This document shows, piece by piece, positions 21,956 through 33,455 of a stretch of 64,000 nt of DNA (positions within the stretch are counted from its first letter, which is position 1; each line of letters starts with the position of its first letter). The position numbers and the translations under genes are program-made. Source of the stretch: Trichodelitschia bisporula (taxonomy: Eukaryota; Ascomycota; Dothideomycetes; Phaeotrichales; Phaeotrichaceae); NCBI GenBank assembly GCA_010356995.1, contig ML996687.1, forward strand, positions 683,803-747,802. Reading direction: 5' to 3'. The notes under the pieces were generated by a model, which saw only the letters and a list, made by a program, of their open reading frames with translations, was not told the origin of the DNA and searched no databases.

Positions 21956-24900
21956 GTGGTGATGGAGTAGTGCTTGCATATTGTGCCTGTCCGTAATGAA
22001 GAGTGCTGTGGGCACTTTTGTGTTGGTTTTTAGTGATTATGTCAATGATGATGTGAGCGTCGTGCAGTTGATGATGTGGACTGAGGAAGGAGCATTGGTA
22101 GTCTTAAAGGGGCATTTCTGCCTGGGGAAGTGACAGAGGAGAAGTCTGGAAGGAGGCCCTGGGAGGCTATGGGGCAAGCAATGTATCTGGATATGAGAGG
22201 TCCCGCCGCCTACCTTTCTCTCCCGTTCCACTTTCAATCATGCGCTCGTTGCTTTGCACACATGCTGTGGTGATGCTCCTATGAGTTGAGGGCTATGCTG
22301 GGTGCTTCAGCACGGATTCCTGATTTGGGGGGAACTCAGTACATGTCTGTGTGGTACCGCAGTGCAATATCCACTGCCCCTCCAAGATGTGAGTTGGCAT
22401 CTCCGTCCGCCGTGCTCGTCGTGGTTTATAAATTAGCTTGCGCATTGCTTCAGCGACGTCACTAGCTATCGAAGCGAACGAACTTTACCCGACCAGCGTG
22501 AAAGTCAGGGAAAATAGATCAAATGCGATATCATCCCTTTCCTATGAATACCAGGTCATCAGAGGAGACTCATTGCCAACGAAACAAGGGATGGACCAGG
22601 CAGGGCATCCTCGGATTACCAAAACTTTATGGATGCCGATGTCCTTAGTGGAGCATGAATACCAGCGCCACAGAGACCGGATCCCAGTTAGCCCGACCGG
22701 CAGCTCGAACCCAGAGAAACTTGTCGTCCAAACAACCCCCTCCCGCAGCTCAGACAATAAACAGGGGCAACATCCCTCCCTAGGAATTATCATCGACCTC
22801 CAGGCCTCTCGAAAGCAGCTGTACCCACACCCTACTGCCCTGCCACTGAACCGGCAATCCGCCCAGGGGGAGAGGGGGCAATTTTAATCGCAGGATCCTC
22901 GAAAACTCTCTCGGTCGGAAGGCGTGCGAGTAACGAGTCCACCCGGGCTGTGTTGTGACAGATCACACCGGTCTCGTCGGCCACGGAGACGGTGAGAGAG
23001 GGGGATACAACGCGGGTACGGCGTCGCTGGCTGTGCAGGTACGCTGGATTGAGGTTCCGACGTCGTAGCAACGCGGCCATGGCCTCGCGGGAGCGTCAGC
23101 GTATTGCGCGACAGCATCCACTGCCAACCACGTGCGTCGCCAGCAGCCAACCGCCGCCAGTCAGCCTGTGCATGCCACAAAACATGATACGCCGTCGCGC
23201 AGCTTGCTCTGAATCGCGCACACCACCACCACCAGCCCTAAAAACGCAGGTCAAACGGGCGCAACCAGCTACCCCAAGCACTCACGCCGCTCCAACAGGA
23301 AAGTGTGAACGGCTCGACTAAGCGCGCCTAGGCACTGGGCTATCATCACTGGACGGACCAGCCTCCGTGGAGTTTATTTTCCTCTCATTCCAGGGCAGGC
23401 GAACGACCGAGCGTGCCAGGTTTTCGTGCGATCGGCACCAGGGGCCAGGAACCGCAAGGGAGGGGTGGGGCGATGGGCAGAGTGAGATGACAGCATGGCG
23501 CTGTGAACCTTCTTAGTGGTGAGATGACAACATGCCGCAATGCAACTTTTGCGGTCCGATCATCGCGAGCGAGTGGGCAGGAAGAGGTGGTCCTGCGCAA
23601 GTGCAGAAGACCGGCTTGTCCGAGGACAGGACTTGTGGATGTGCGGGATACGGCTCGCGCACGGCCCATCGAACGATGCCTTAAGTTTTCTTCTTCTTCT
23701 TCTTCCCCTCTCTCAGTCATCATGATGACCGCCGATCCCGGCCACGTACATTGCGAATACGAGCCCGCAGGACCATTGAGCGCGGCACTGGGGGCACCAC
23801 GGCGGGGTAGCACGACACGCGGTGCTGTGCTTGTGTTTACTCGGGGATTGAAGGAGAGACGACGACAACAAAACAATACCTGTGGCGTATGCAAAGGAAT
23901 GTTTGCACAAACGCATTGACGATGGCGAGAAACACGCCCAGTCGTCCAAATAAGCATCCGCCGCCCTACACAAAATGCCCACGTCAACCGCCGCCTATCA
24001 ACACCAACCACCGCCTATCGCCGCAAGGACAACCACAACGCCGTGAACGCCTCTCCCCATCGCATAAACAAACCTTCGGCAAAAGACACACACACAAGGC
24101 TGTTCCGCCCTCGCCCAGTCGCCGCCCTATGGCACGGTACGCCGTTATGTAAACCCCTCACCTGGCATGGCCTCCCCGCAATAATGCACCAAAAACAGCA
24201 CACAATCGATAGTCCCACTTCCCCCGCATCCCAAGCCCCACAACAGGGCTAGCGCCAATAACGCCACGCATGGCCGCCGCACCCGCAGCCTTCCCACTGC
24301 AGCCTCGCCACAGGGGCGGCATGGCCAACCAGGCGGCGTGCATGTCAAGCAACTCGCTCCCCGTGGGCTGGGTTCCCATCCTCCCGAGAGTCGGGTGGTG
24401 CAATGTCGACGGGCGTGCTGCCGCATGGGGATTGCAGAGTGGTTCCGAGGGTGCAGGCCGCAGGCCGTAGTGTGTGTGGTGCTTGCGCGCCATCGCCATA
24501 GTCCACTAGTTCTAGCTAATGGCATGCTCGCCAGCCAGTCAATGGGTACTAGTATGGCTGCCTTCCATCATCAGCTAATGGCATGCACGTCGGCCTCGCC
24601 TCCGGGCTTGTTGCGCTGGGCCTTGGGCTCTGTGCGTCAGCACGCCTCGTGCGCACGAGGTTGCACCGAACCTGCCGTGGTGCCGGTCGTGGCAACGGAT
24701 GGATCAGGTTGGGTAGGGTGTTGGCGAGGAGATCGCGAGCTGGGCATTGGCAGGGTGATCGCCAGCTGGGCAGTTGAATCGCACCTTGCTCCGGTGTGTG
24801 TCATGCCATACAGCCCATAGCCCGGTCCCCACCAACCACTCGCCGGCAAGACAAGGCTCATCCCCAGCCTCGAGAAACCCTCCACCCCTTCTCCCCACAA

Positions 24901-25026
24901 AGAAAAGAGGGTATATATCCCTTCCCCTCCATCCTTCCCACCTCCTTCTCCAGCCGCACGCTCCCAGCATCAATCCACCCGTATCGCTACTCCCACACGT
25001 TCGTTCCGTCACTCGCTACAGCAGCA
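21956..25026. other. Large gene-poor intergenic region
   Basis: About 3.1 kb without a gene I can support. Open frames up to 208 codons occur on both strands in GC-rich sequence and overlap each other. Small repeats are present: a (CTT)n stretch near 23688-23705, CACCAACCACCGCCTATC repeats near 23990-24025, and two copies of GCTAATGGCATGC (about 24517 and 24574). The last 115 bp is the promoter of the proline-rich gene. Confidence 0.5.
24912..24918 (+). promoter_or_regulatory. TATA box of the proline-rich wall protein gene
   Basis: TATATAT, 115 bp upstream of the ATG at 25027, followed by a long C/T-rich leader, the usual arrangement for a highly expressed fungal gene. Confidence 0.6.
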
Positions 25027-26113
25027 ATGCACTTCACTCTCCTTGCTCTCGCGGCCTTCGCTCTCGCCGGCGGGGTCGATGAGCACGGGCACGACGGTTG
25101 GAGCAGCGGCGGATGGCCCGTCCCGAGTAAATCGTGGGGCCTACCTCCGCCTCCTCCCCCTCCATCCAAGAGCCCGCCTCCTCCTCCCCCTCCATCAAAG
25201 AGCCCGCCTCCTCCTCCCCCTCCGTCAAAGAGCGCGCCTCCTCCCCCTCCTCCACCGCCGAGCTCGACGCCGTGCNNNNNNNNNNNNNNNNNNNNNNNNN
25301 NNNNNNNNNNNNNNNNNNNNNNNNNNNNNNNNNNNNNNNNNNNNNNNNNNGCCCGCCTCCTCCTCCCCCTCCGTCAAAGAGCGCGCCTCCGCCGCCTCCG
25401 CCACCGCCGAGCTCGACGCCGTGCACGACGACCCTCCCGCCTCCGCCTCCTCCGCCGAAGAGCTCCAAGCCGCCACCACCTCCTCCCCCGCCGCCGCACA
25501 GCTATCCCCCTCCGCCGCCGAAGAGCTCAAAGCCTCCCCCGCCGCCTCCGCCGCCGGAGTCAACGCCGTGCACAACGACATCGCTCCCACCGCCGCCTCC
25601 TCCGCCGGTAAAGAGCCCGCCTCCTCCTCCCCCGCCCCCGCATAGCTATCCCCCTCCGCCGCCGCCTCCCCCGCCAGAGTCGACGCCGTGCACAACGACA
25701 ACGCTCTCACCGCCGCCTCCTCCGCCGGTGAAGAGCCCGCCTCCTCCCCCGCCGCATAGCTATCCTGCCCCACCACCGCAGCCGGAGAAGAGCATTCCCG
25801 GTACGTTCCCTTTTTACCTCACATATGAAGTCCAAGTCTAACAGCAGCAGCTCCGCCGCCGCCTGCGCCTGTCAAGTCCGAGGCGCCGCCACCGCCCCCA
25901 GCCCCTCCCGCGCCCGTCAAGTCCGTTCCGCCCGCTCCCGTGATACCGACGCCCGTGGCCACGACGCCTGTGGCGCCCGTCACGCCGACGACGACGACTC
26001 CTGCCGCGCCGGCGGTGCAAACGGTTAATGCCGGCGGTAGGATGAAGCTCATGGGTGGGAAGGTGTTCGCGGCTGTGGTTGTTGGTGTCTGGATTGGGGT
26101 TGCGGGTGTTTGA
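25027..26113 (+). CDS. Extensin-like proline-rich, GPI-type cell-wall protein (contains assembly gap)
   Basis: A secreted, repeat-rich surface protein. MHFTLLALAAFALAGG is a signal peptide; the mature part is runs of 5-9 prolines punctuated by SKS, SSTPC-TTT, HSYP and ESTPC motifs, resembling plant extensins. The repeated TPC-TTT points suggest disulfides and O-mannosylation. Exon 1 runs 25027-25800 and includes 75 Ns (25276-25350). Exon 2 is 25845-26113, after a 44-nt intron ending TCTAACAG. The C-terminus has a small-residue site followed by a hydrophobic tail (KVFAAVVVGVWIGVAGV), as in GPI-anchored proteins. The proline frame before and after the gap differs, so 75 is not the true gap length. 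Function is probably structural; no enzyme domain is visible. Confidence 0.75.
25137..25790 (+). repeat. Proline-coding tandem repeat array
   Basis: C/T-rich imperfect tandem units encode PPPPPPPSKS (about 30 nt each) and longer units ending TPC-TTT (about 100-130 nt). The array is interrupted by the assembly gap. Unit number probably varies between strains. Confidence 0.8.
25276..25350. other. Assembly gap (75 N) inside the proline repeat
   Basis: All 75 bases are N. The flanks are near-identical repeat units (SKSAPPPPPPPPSSTPC before and after), so the gap is a collapsed or unresolved tandem repeat. For the proline frame to continue, the missing length must leave remainder 1 on division by 3; 75 does not. 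Confidence 0.9.
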
Positions 26114-26885
26114 CGGGCTGTGTGAAGGGAGGATATGGAGTGGAAGATGGGATGAGAGAGGAGCGGGAAGCAGAGGTGCATTGATGATGACGATGATGAA
26201 GTGGTAATGACGCTCCCTTTGTGGTAATGTCTTTTGATGAGCGGAGAGTGAGAAGCTGTAATCATGTAGTGCTGGACGAGACGTAGTTAGCATTGAACCA
26301 TCTCGAGGATTTACTTCCCCGATGAAGCCTCTACGCAACGTCGTGCTGAACTTTGGATCGCCATCTTCCTTCTCCATTCATCGTCAAGGCCAAGCCTCTG
26401 CGCGAAGCCGTGGAATAGTGGTGAAGGTGCTGGTGGTGATGATGGGATGGGATGGCAATGACGCGCTCTTTCCTCACCGCTTGATCATTCTCGCGCCCCT
26501 TCCCCTGCTTGTTCTTATCCTCCCGGGATATACTTCCCCGATTCAGCCTCCGTGCGAAAGCCATAACGAACTCCCGATCACCGCCTCCTTTCATCTTCAA
26601 ACCGAAAGCCCGAATTTCAAATATGTCCAGAGTTATCGGAGACGCAATCGATGCAACGCAGCCGTATTGCACCCACCACCAATGACCTCACGCGAAGCCC
26701 ATCGTCAGCCTTGTCCCGGCCAGCCCCAACGCCACCAGCGACGCCACCTCAGCCCTGCACCGTACCGCATTCGCAGCAGCCTCGTCAAGCAAGCAAAAGA
26801 GCCCATGGAACAAAGGCGTCAATTCATCAACCCATTATCCACTCATTACCCCCTCCCCATTATCCCACCCAAACCCCCCATTCCA
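26114..26885. other. Convergent 3' intergenic region
   Basis: 772 bp between the stop codons of the proline-rich gene and the alkaline phosphatase gene. Open frames here are shadows extending from the phosphatase antisense strand. A near-duplicate pair, GATTTACTTCCCCGATGAAGCC (about 26310) and GATATACTTCCCCGATTCAGCC (about 26527), is the only structure noted. Confidence 0.5.
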
Positions 26886-28957
26886 TTACAACCCCTTCCC
26901 ACTAAGCCCCAAACACTCCGCCATGCCGAAGAAGATGTCAATCGAATTATACACCCCCCCAAACAGCTCCTGACACGGCCCCATCGCGAAAACCGGCACA
27001 TCAGTAAGCGAATGCACGCCCTGCGCATTATCCACGCTCAACGTCCCATTATACACAATGCCCCCCGGATTATCCTTCGGATTAACCACGTAATCATTCT
27101 TCGCGCCCTCGACCGCCGGCTCGCGCGGCCCGTCCTTGTTCACCGCATAATCCTCGCGATGGTCCGGGTTGGCGTACAAGCCCTGGAAAAGCGTGTACCG
27201 CGGATCCCATGTGGTCGGGAAATGCACACCGGGGTTGTAGCTCAGGTTGCCGGCCATGGTATACCCGGCCAGCCCGCTGTTCTGGTATGTGCCCACGGCG
27301 GCGCGCTTCTTGCGCGGCTCCGTCTGCGCATTGAAGTACTTTGTGTCCACGGAGCCCATGACGTCAAAGCCGTGGCCGTGGTCGGCGGTGACCAGGATGA
27401 GCGTCTCCTTGAGCTGGTTGGTGGCGTTGAGATGCGCGATGGTCCCGCGGATGGTGTCATCCAGCTCGAGCAGCTCGCCGAGCGCCCGCTCGTAGTCCAG
27501 CACGTGCATCATCTTGTCAATGGATGCCGCCTCGCTCATGATGAACCACCCTTTGCCGGCGGAGCGCTGCGTCACGATGTCAATCGCCTTGGTCGTCATC
27601 TGCAGGAGCCCCGGCTGATCCGTCGCATCCTTGTGCAAGCCATCCGCCGAGTTGTTCTGGTTCCGCAGATTCTCCTTGTACACATTGCGATCGAGCCACT
27701 TGGCCATATTACTGACGGAAAAGATCCCCAGAGCCTTGGTGTCATTCTTCAGCGCCGCCATCGCCGTCCCGTTCTGTGCAACACCGTACCCCTTCTTCGC
27801 GAACTCGGCGTAGTAGTCCCGGTCCAAAAACGTGGTGCCGCCGTGGCTCGAGTTGAAGAAGTTCTCTGCGCCGCCGCCGAAGAGCACATCCGGCCCCGTC
27901 CAGTTGGTCCACGTGTAGTTCTGGATGCCATTCAAGTACCAGTCGATGATGGGCGCGGCCTGGCCACGGTCGCGCGTGTGTGAGACCAGGGCCGCGGGCG
28001 TGGCGTCGGCGATGAAAGCCGTCGACACAATGCCCACGGCGCCGCCGGTGAGGCGGTGGAAGAGTTCGGCGATGGTTTCGACCTTGGGGTCGTCGAAGAC
28101 GTTTTTGCTGCTGTCGGCGTAGACGCCCAGAGCGTTGACGGTCGACTTGTGGCCTGTGTAGAGAGCGGTCGCGCTGTTGGCGGAGTCGGTGATGAAGCTG
28201 TCGATGGAGTGCGTCATTTGGTGGCCTAGGATGGGGAACTTGTCCATAGCCATCTTGGTCTGGTATCTGCCGTTGATGGTCTTGTGGGCAATGAGGCGGG
28301 CGGCCTGGACGTGTCAGTAAGGTTCCGGCGGCGCGAGGGACTGGCAATTGCATACCGTGATCATGTTCGTCGTCATGCCATCCCCAATGAAGAGAATGAC
28401 ATTCTTCGCCTTCCTCACCGTACTCAAATCCCTCACCGTCCAATTCACCACCGTCTTCTTATCCCCATTGTACCCCAACGTCGCCACATACTCGCCCGGC
28501 TCCTTCAAAAACACCCTTCGATACGCGCGACTCGTGACGTTCACCAAACTCGGCGTCCCCTTATCCTTCGCGAACAAGTCCTCAAACCATGTGAAATTCC
28601 ACCGTTCCAGCGCCGGCTCCTTGACGCCGAAAAACGTCGGCGCGTCGACGGGCTTCGCGCTGCCCTTCGCGATTGTGAAAGTGAACTTTTCGTCCGGTTG
28701 TCCGCCATTGGCTTCAGACCCGTTCACCGGCGCGTGCACCTCGAGCCGGATGTCGAAGTACTGCCCGGCGAGGAAGTCGGCTTGATCGGGGGGGAAGACG
28801 CAGCCTATTTCATTAGCTGATTGCCCAGCACTACGTCACAGCACACACCGAATGTAGGGCAAGTGCCCAAGCGCTGGAACGTCTGCGCAGCGACAACATC
28901 AAGCAACACGGCCACAACCGCAGCCGCAGGGGCAATGGAACGAAGGATGGCGACCAT
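26886..28957 (-). CDS. Secreted alkaline phosphatase
   Basis: A 658-residue metal-dependent phosphomonoesterase of the alkaline phosphatase superfamily. Exons: 28957-28849, 28804-28356, 28304-26886. The N-terminus (MVAILRSIAPAAAAVVAVLL) is a signal peptide. An N-terminal beta-rich extension (about residues 37-165) precedes the catalytic domain, which begins KNVILFIGDGMTTNMIT, a metal-binding block. FITDSANSATALYTGHKS holds the nucleophilic serine (about residue 227). TADHGHGFDVMG and GVHSLTDVPVFAMGP supply the remaining metal ligands. Several Asn-X-Ser/Thr sites agree with secretion. A role in phosphate scavenging is likely. A TATA box lies 85 bp upstream of the ATG. A 553-codon antisense frame here is a codon-bias shadow. 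Confidence 0.93.
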
Positions 28958-29041
28958 ATCTCGCCGATAAAAACAGCAATTGACAAAGCTGCGGTAGAGC
29001 TAGAGCTGAGAGCCGAAGCCGGGATGCACCTTCTCAGCAGC

Positions 29042-29048
29042 TTATATA
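29042..29048 (-). promoter_or_regulatory. TATA box of the alkaline phosphatase gene
   Basis: Reads TATATAA on the minus strand, 85 bp upstream of the phosphatase ATG. Confidence 0.6.
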
Positions 29049-29632
29049 CGTAGACGAGGCCGGGCGGGGGAGATGAGCGGTGCTACGTGTCGCCTGCCGT
29101 TGCTGCCCCGCCCACAGCAGCAAACAGCGGGCCCATAGCTCCCCATGTCGCCGCTTCATTGCTGCCCCGCGCGCACAAGGCGGCCGAGATGACGCCGCGG
29201 CGGGAGCCGGACTGCTTGGCTTTGGAATGTCGATGTCGCTCCGAGGCCGGGAGTGGGTGGTGATGGGCGCGGGGATGCAGGTTGTAGTGTTGTGTGCCTT
29301 GCGAGAGTAGAGGAGGGCTCGATGGGGGGAAGAGGAGAGAAGGAGCACGGGGTTTTTTGAAGGCGTTGATTGGGTGAAAGGGGTTTGATGCCAAGCGGCG
29401 GGGACAAGGCTGCGGGGGTGAGGATACGAGGGTGTGATATTTCCGGAGCATGAGGTGGACCGGGTTTGGTGGGATATCTAGAGTGACCTTCTGTAATGGT
29501 TAGTGGTGTTGATATTGGGGGTGGATTGGAGGGGGATTGGGAGGATGCCGGTGATATACCCGTATCTCGCGTCTCGCGTGCCCTGATGGATAAGGGGAAG
29601 GGGAATGCAGACAGCGACGGTAGACGGTAAAC

Positions 29633-29647
29633 ACACACACATACACA

Positions 29648-29679
<32 letters not shown>
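29633..29679. repeat. (CA)n microsatellite
   Basis: About 47 bp of CA dinucleotides with a few interruptions (CATACACACAAACAC). Non-coding; likely polymorphic. Confidence 0.9.
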
Positions 29680-29680
<1 letters not shown>

Positions 29681-30898
29681 CACCGGCTCTCGGTACTCAA
29701 CCGTCACCATCATCACCACCTCACAACGCTTGCACCCGGCCCGCTCACCAACGTACGTCTCATTGCATATGCCACCACGTGTGCCACCGACGTACGCCCG
29801 CGCACCAATCCTGCATCTCTTCCGTCATCCACCTTTCCACGCCTTCCCAGCCTCGCACCGCCCACCGCCGCACCCCATCTTCCTCACCTCGGCAGCCGCC
29901 AAACGTGCCCTCTGCGGCTGCCGTGATTGACGCACCCCCCATACCCATCCTCGTATCATCTCATCACCATTCCCTAGCCCATTCCACGCCGCAGAGGGAA
30001 TTACACAACTCTAGAACTAGTCCAGCCATGCCTCTAGATGTACCGTTCGCCAACCCTCAGCCCATGCCCGCGGCGATGCCGTAGATCCGTGCTCGAGGTG
30101 ACATGACGTGCTGTGCGAGGCTGCTGTGGTAGACGCTTTTGCTCTGCTCCGAGGCCCTGGCGCGCGGGAGGCGTCCCTGGTGATCGAAGAAGCTTGGTGT
30201 GCTTGGTATTTCTGCCTGGCGGATGTGTCGAAGGCGTGGAAGCGTGGGGATGAGACTGGCTGCCGATGGTTGCTTGTCATTGCGGCTGTCATAGCGGATG
30301 TACCACTTTACCCTAAGGTGAGCATACTGAAGGAGGCGAGAGATGCGAGACGTTGGAATGAAGGGAACGCAACGCCGAGTGATGAAAGCAAAGCGAGAGG
30401 AGAGCGGGAGCTGTCGTCTTTGTCACCCGGGACGTGACGTCGACATAAACTCCGTGGGCCATCTGTTATACTTTCATGCCTTGTGCGCCGTGAACCCCAC
30501 ATGTTGGCCAATAACGCGACGAAGCCCGTGGGTTTCGTTTCATGTACCAGACACATTTTCTCGGCCGTAATATCCTCGACATATCGATCATCTCGTCCAG
30601 TCCCGGGTCTTGAGCCTCCTCGTCTCACAGTAGCCCTGTAACCTTAACCCGACAAGTAGAGTATACACGACAGACACGGTAACCGCAGGTTCGTCAAGAC
30701 AGCAAGGCCGTTTCCAAAGCCGTCAATTAACGAATCTCCAACTGCCCCCCCTGGCAGGGAGACGATCCTAAACTCATGCTATTAGAAAACGCAGATGCCC
30801 CCATCCAGCTGCAGGGTACTATGCGCAATGATCCGCTCGCTCTTCCCTTCGCAGCAATGCTCAAAACACAACGCCTCCAATGCAACACCAAGCCCGCT

Positions 30899-32257
30899 CT
30901 AAACAACCACCCGTCTCAAAACATCCACACCTCCCAATATCCTCCGTCCAGTAACCGCATCCCGTCCCCGTCCACTCTCCCACCGTCCCTCCCTGCTCCC
31001 CTCCATACCATCCTCATCCTCAACCCCCCACCCCTCCTCCCCGCCCCGTCCCTCCATAAACGCAACCTGCTTTTCATGCGTCCCCTCCACCCACCGATGT
31101 ATACACGCATAGCAGTACACATACCCACTTGGCGCAGCCGTGGCATTCACCACCGGTCCCAGGCATATAGGACACAGCGCACTCGTCGCCGGACCAGGCG
31201 GCGCAACCGTCAAAATCGGCAACAGGCTTCCAGCGGCAATAGGCGGGTCCCGCCTCAGCGCCTTCTCCTTCTCCTTCTCCGCGTCCCCGCCCTCGCTCTT
31301 CCCTCCAAGCGCCACGCTGCTCTTCTTCGGTAGGCCCGCGACCACGGGCGGCGGCAACTCCAGCCCCTCACTCGCCTTCCTCGCAAGCTGGCGCGCAAAA
31401 TCGCTCACATGCCACCACTCTAGAAACTTAAGCACGAAGATGCTCACCGGGAGCAGGAGTCTCAACCCGCCGAGTAGCCGCGGGCCAATCGTCCGCGCCG
31501 CCGTCCTCGGGTGCCACGCCGTTTGTCCCGGCCGCGCCGCAGCAGCGGGGGGCGTGTGCGCGAGCACCTCGAAGGCCTTGTGGTCGGCGGGGCTGAGGCG
31601 GCGGATGCGCGTGTGGATGAGCGCGAGGAAGGGTGATGCGAATTTGGTCGTGTTGAAGAGGTAGCCTAGGTTGTAGGCCAGGAGGCTCATATAGTACGCG
31701 CAATTTAGGGTTGGGTAGCACGTGCGGAGGAAGGTTTTGTACAGCGCGAAGATGCGCGCGCGGAGGGTCGTGGGTGGGGGGGATGTGTTGCGCCGACCGA
31801 GGAGGTTCGCGGACGCGCCGTGGATTTCGTAGCTCTCGTCGAGTTTGCGCTTGAGATATGGGATACCGACGACGATCGCGAGGTTTCGCCATACATCCGG
31901 CGTGCGCAGGTGCAGCGCGTCGCGGACGTGTTCCGAGGTCGCAAGCTGCGCGCGGGGAAGCTCCGACCCTTTGACGCGCAACACGCGCTCGCGCTTGAGT
32001 CCGTAGAAGTGCTCCGTGAAGCTCGCGGCATATGTCCGCAAGTAGTGGCGCTCAACGAGGAGCTGCAGCAAGGCGTAGACCTCGTCGAAGGAGTTGAGAA
32101 TGCGGATGAGGTAGCGGGGGTGCCTGTGGGTGGCGAGGGCGAGGAGGTAGCGCAGGGAGGGCGGGAGGAGGGCGTTGAGTTGGGATTCGGAGAGGAGTTC
32201 GAAGAGGGAGGGTTTTAGGTCGTCGTGGCCGGTTTGGAGGGCGGACATGAACTCCAT
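30899..32257 (-). CDS. PEX12: Peroxisome assembly protein Pex12 (RING peroxin)
   Basis: A 452-residue single-exon peroxin that, with Pex2 and Pex10, forms the RING ubiquitin-ligase channel recycling the Pex5 import receptor in the peroxisomal membrane. The start MEFMSALQTGHDDLKPSLFE matches the family; an in-frame upstream extension lacks support. The N-terminal Pex2/Pex12 region includes LPPSLRYLLALATHRHPRYL and NSFDEVYALLQLLVERHYLR. Membrane segments lie around YYMSLLAYNLGYLF and RLLLPVSIFVLKFLEWW. The C-terminal RING-like domain starts at residue about 362 (CPICLGPV, then CYACIHRWV) and has a reduced set of zinc ligands, normal for Pex12. It is divergent from a small gene 274 bp away. Confidence 0.96.
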   Translation of the reverse strand: MEFMSALQTGHDDLKPSLFELLSESQLNALLPPSLRYLLALATHRHPRYLIRILNSFDEVYALLQLLVERHYLRTYAASFTEHFYGLKRERVLRVKGSELPRAQLATSEHVRDALHLRTPDVWRNLAIVVGIPYLKRKLDESYEIHGASANLLGRRNTSPPPTTLRARIFALYKTFLRTCYPTLNCAYYMSLLAYNLGYLFNTTKFASPFLALIHTRIRRLSPADHKAFEVLAHTPPAAAARPGQTAWHPRTAARTIGPRLLGGLRLLLPVSIFVLKFLEWWHVSDFARQLARKASEGLELPPPVVAGLPKKSSVALGGKSEGGDAEKEKEKALRRDPPIAAGSLLPILTVAPPGPATSALCPICLGPVVNATAAPSGYVYCYACIHRWVEGTHEKQVAFMEGRGGEEGWGVEDEDGMEGSREGRWESGRGRDAVTGRRILGGVDVLRRVVV

Positions 32258-32531
32258 TGTGGGTGGTGGTGGCCCGTTGAGGCCGATGGTTGAGGCCGAG
32301 TTGTCGTGAGAGATGGGATGGCTTAGGGGGCTGGAGTCGTGATGCTGCTTGCCGAGGTTTCGGGTGACGGATGCCTTGGATGCCTTCGGTGCCTTGAGTG
32401 CCCTGGGTGCCTTGTCAGCCTGAGAGCCTCGATATCCCGCACTGCCACATGCAAGCCACCATCCCATCGGACCCCACACCCCACATTTCTCGACCTTCCC
32501 TCAATCCTACCACAACAACAGCAACTCCAAA

Positions 32532-33072
32532 ATGCCACCAAAAGGTACCTTCCTTCCCCCATCTCCCTCGACCATCTCCTCTAACCCCGAATCCAGCTAG
32601 AAAATCCTCCCCTCCACCAGATTCCTGGGACGACGACCTCTCCGACAGTCCTTCCCTGCCCTCCTCCCTGAAGCCTACCAAATCCCCCGCAGCCTCACCA
32701 TCACCACCCCGCCGCCGCTCCCCATCCCCCTCTCCATCCAAACCCACAGAACCTCCCCCGTCCTCCTCCCAAGCAGCAGATCCCCTCATCGAACATCCCT
32801 TCTTCTCCTCCACCACCAGCGCTGCCACCTCTTCCCCTCGACCCCCCCGCGCCGCTCCCTCCCTCTCCCAACCCCCAGACAAGCGACCCGAAAAGTCCAC
32901 TGCCGTAGCCAGCCGACTCATCGCGGGAGCGCTAGGCGTGCGGCTCCGGCCCACGGCCGAACAGCGCGAGTACGAGAAGGCGGTGCGCGAGGCAGCGAAG
33001 AAGAGGCGCGAGGACGAGAGGGCAGAGAAGGCGAGGGCCGAAGAGGAACGGAAGCGGGTTTGGGAGGACTAG
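32532..33072 (+). CDS. Small disordered protein with a conserved basic helical tail
   Basis: A predicted 162-residue protein. Exons: 32532-32544 and 32597-33072; the 13-nt first exon gives MPPK, and the 52-nt intron (CTCTAAC branch, CCAG acceptor) joins in phase to ARKSSPPPDSWDDDLSD. The middle is Ser/Pro-rich and disordered. The C-terminal 50 residues, from VASRLIAGALGVRLRPTAEQ to EERKRVWED, form a charged helix that looks conserved. I do not recognise a named family; nuclear location is plausible. The gene is divergent from PEX12 and convergent with the following minus-strand gene. Confidence 0.7.
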
Positions 33073-33455
33073 AGCTCTTCCTGGAGCAGAAGGGTGGATA
33101 TTTGGGCAGTAAATACATACACATGGGCGTTTTCATTTCGGGGGGCACCGTCATGACCAGGCACGATGCACGATACAGCAAGACGATGGGACACACAAGA
33201 TTCTATTCTCCTCCCTCCTAAGATGCATCCAAGACACGACGCACGGTAGCAATCCAATGCCGACTCTCACCCACCCCCCAGCCGCTAAGTATGCTTCATC
33301 CCCAACGCCAAATGGGCATGCATGAAGCTCTTTTCCAAAAATGCCTTGCGCGAATGCCGCGTCGCAGAATGTATGCCCAACCTCAGCCGCGGCGCCGCCC
33401 AATGACCTAGGAACCAATGCAATGAACATTCACCCGAAACGCCTACTAATTCCAA
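33073..33455. other. Convergent 3' intergenic region
   Basis: 383 bp between convergent stop codons; no gene or repeat is seen. Confidence 0.5.

Larger units (their letters stand above)
28958..30898. other. Intergenic region upstream of the phosphatase, with a CA microsatellite
   Basis: About 1.9 kb. It holds the phosphatase promoter (TATA at 29042-29048), a (CA)n microsatellite at 29633-29679, and C/A-rich sequence whose long open frames are composition artefacts. No gene is supported. The right end should hold the 3' region of PEX12. Confidence 0.5.

Noticed and set aside
22438-24820. Open frames of 100-208 codons in the 3 kb gene-poor region
   Set aside because: They overlap on both strands, mostly begin at non-ATG codons and show no domains; expected from GC-rich sequence.
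26322-27983. 553-codon open frame on the plus strand
   Set aside because: It lies antisense to the alkaline phosphatase coding exon; the phosphatase has clear active-site motifs and splicing, while this frame has no ATG-led domain and reflects third-position GC bias.
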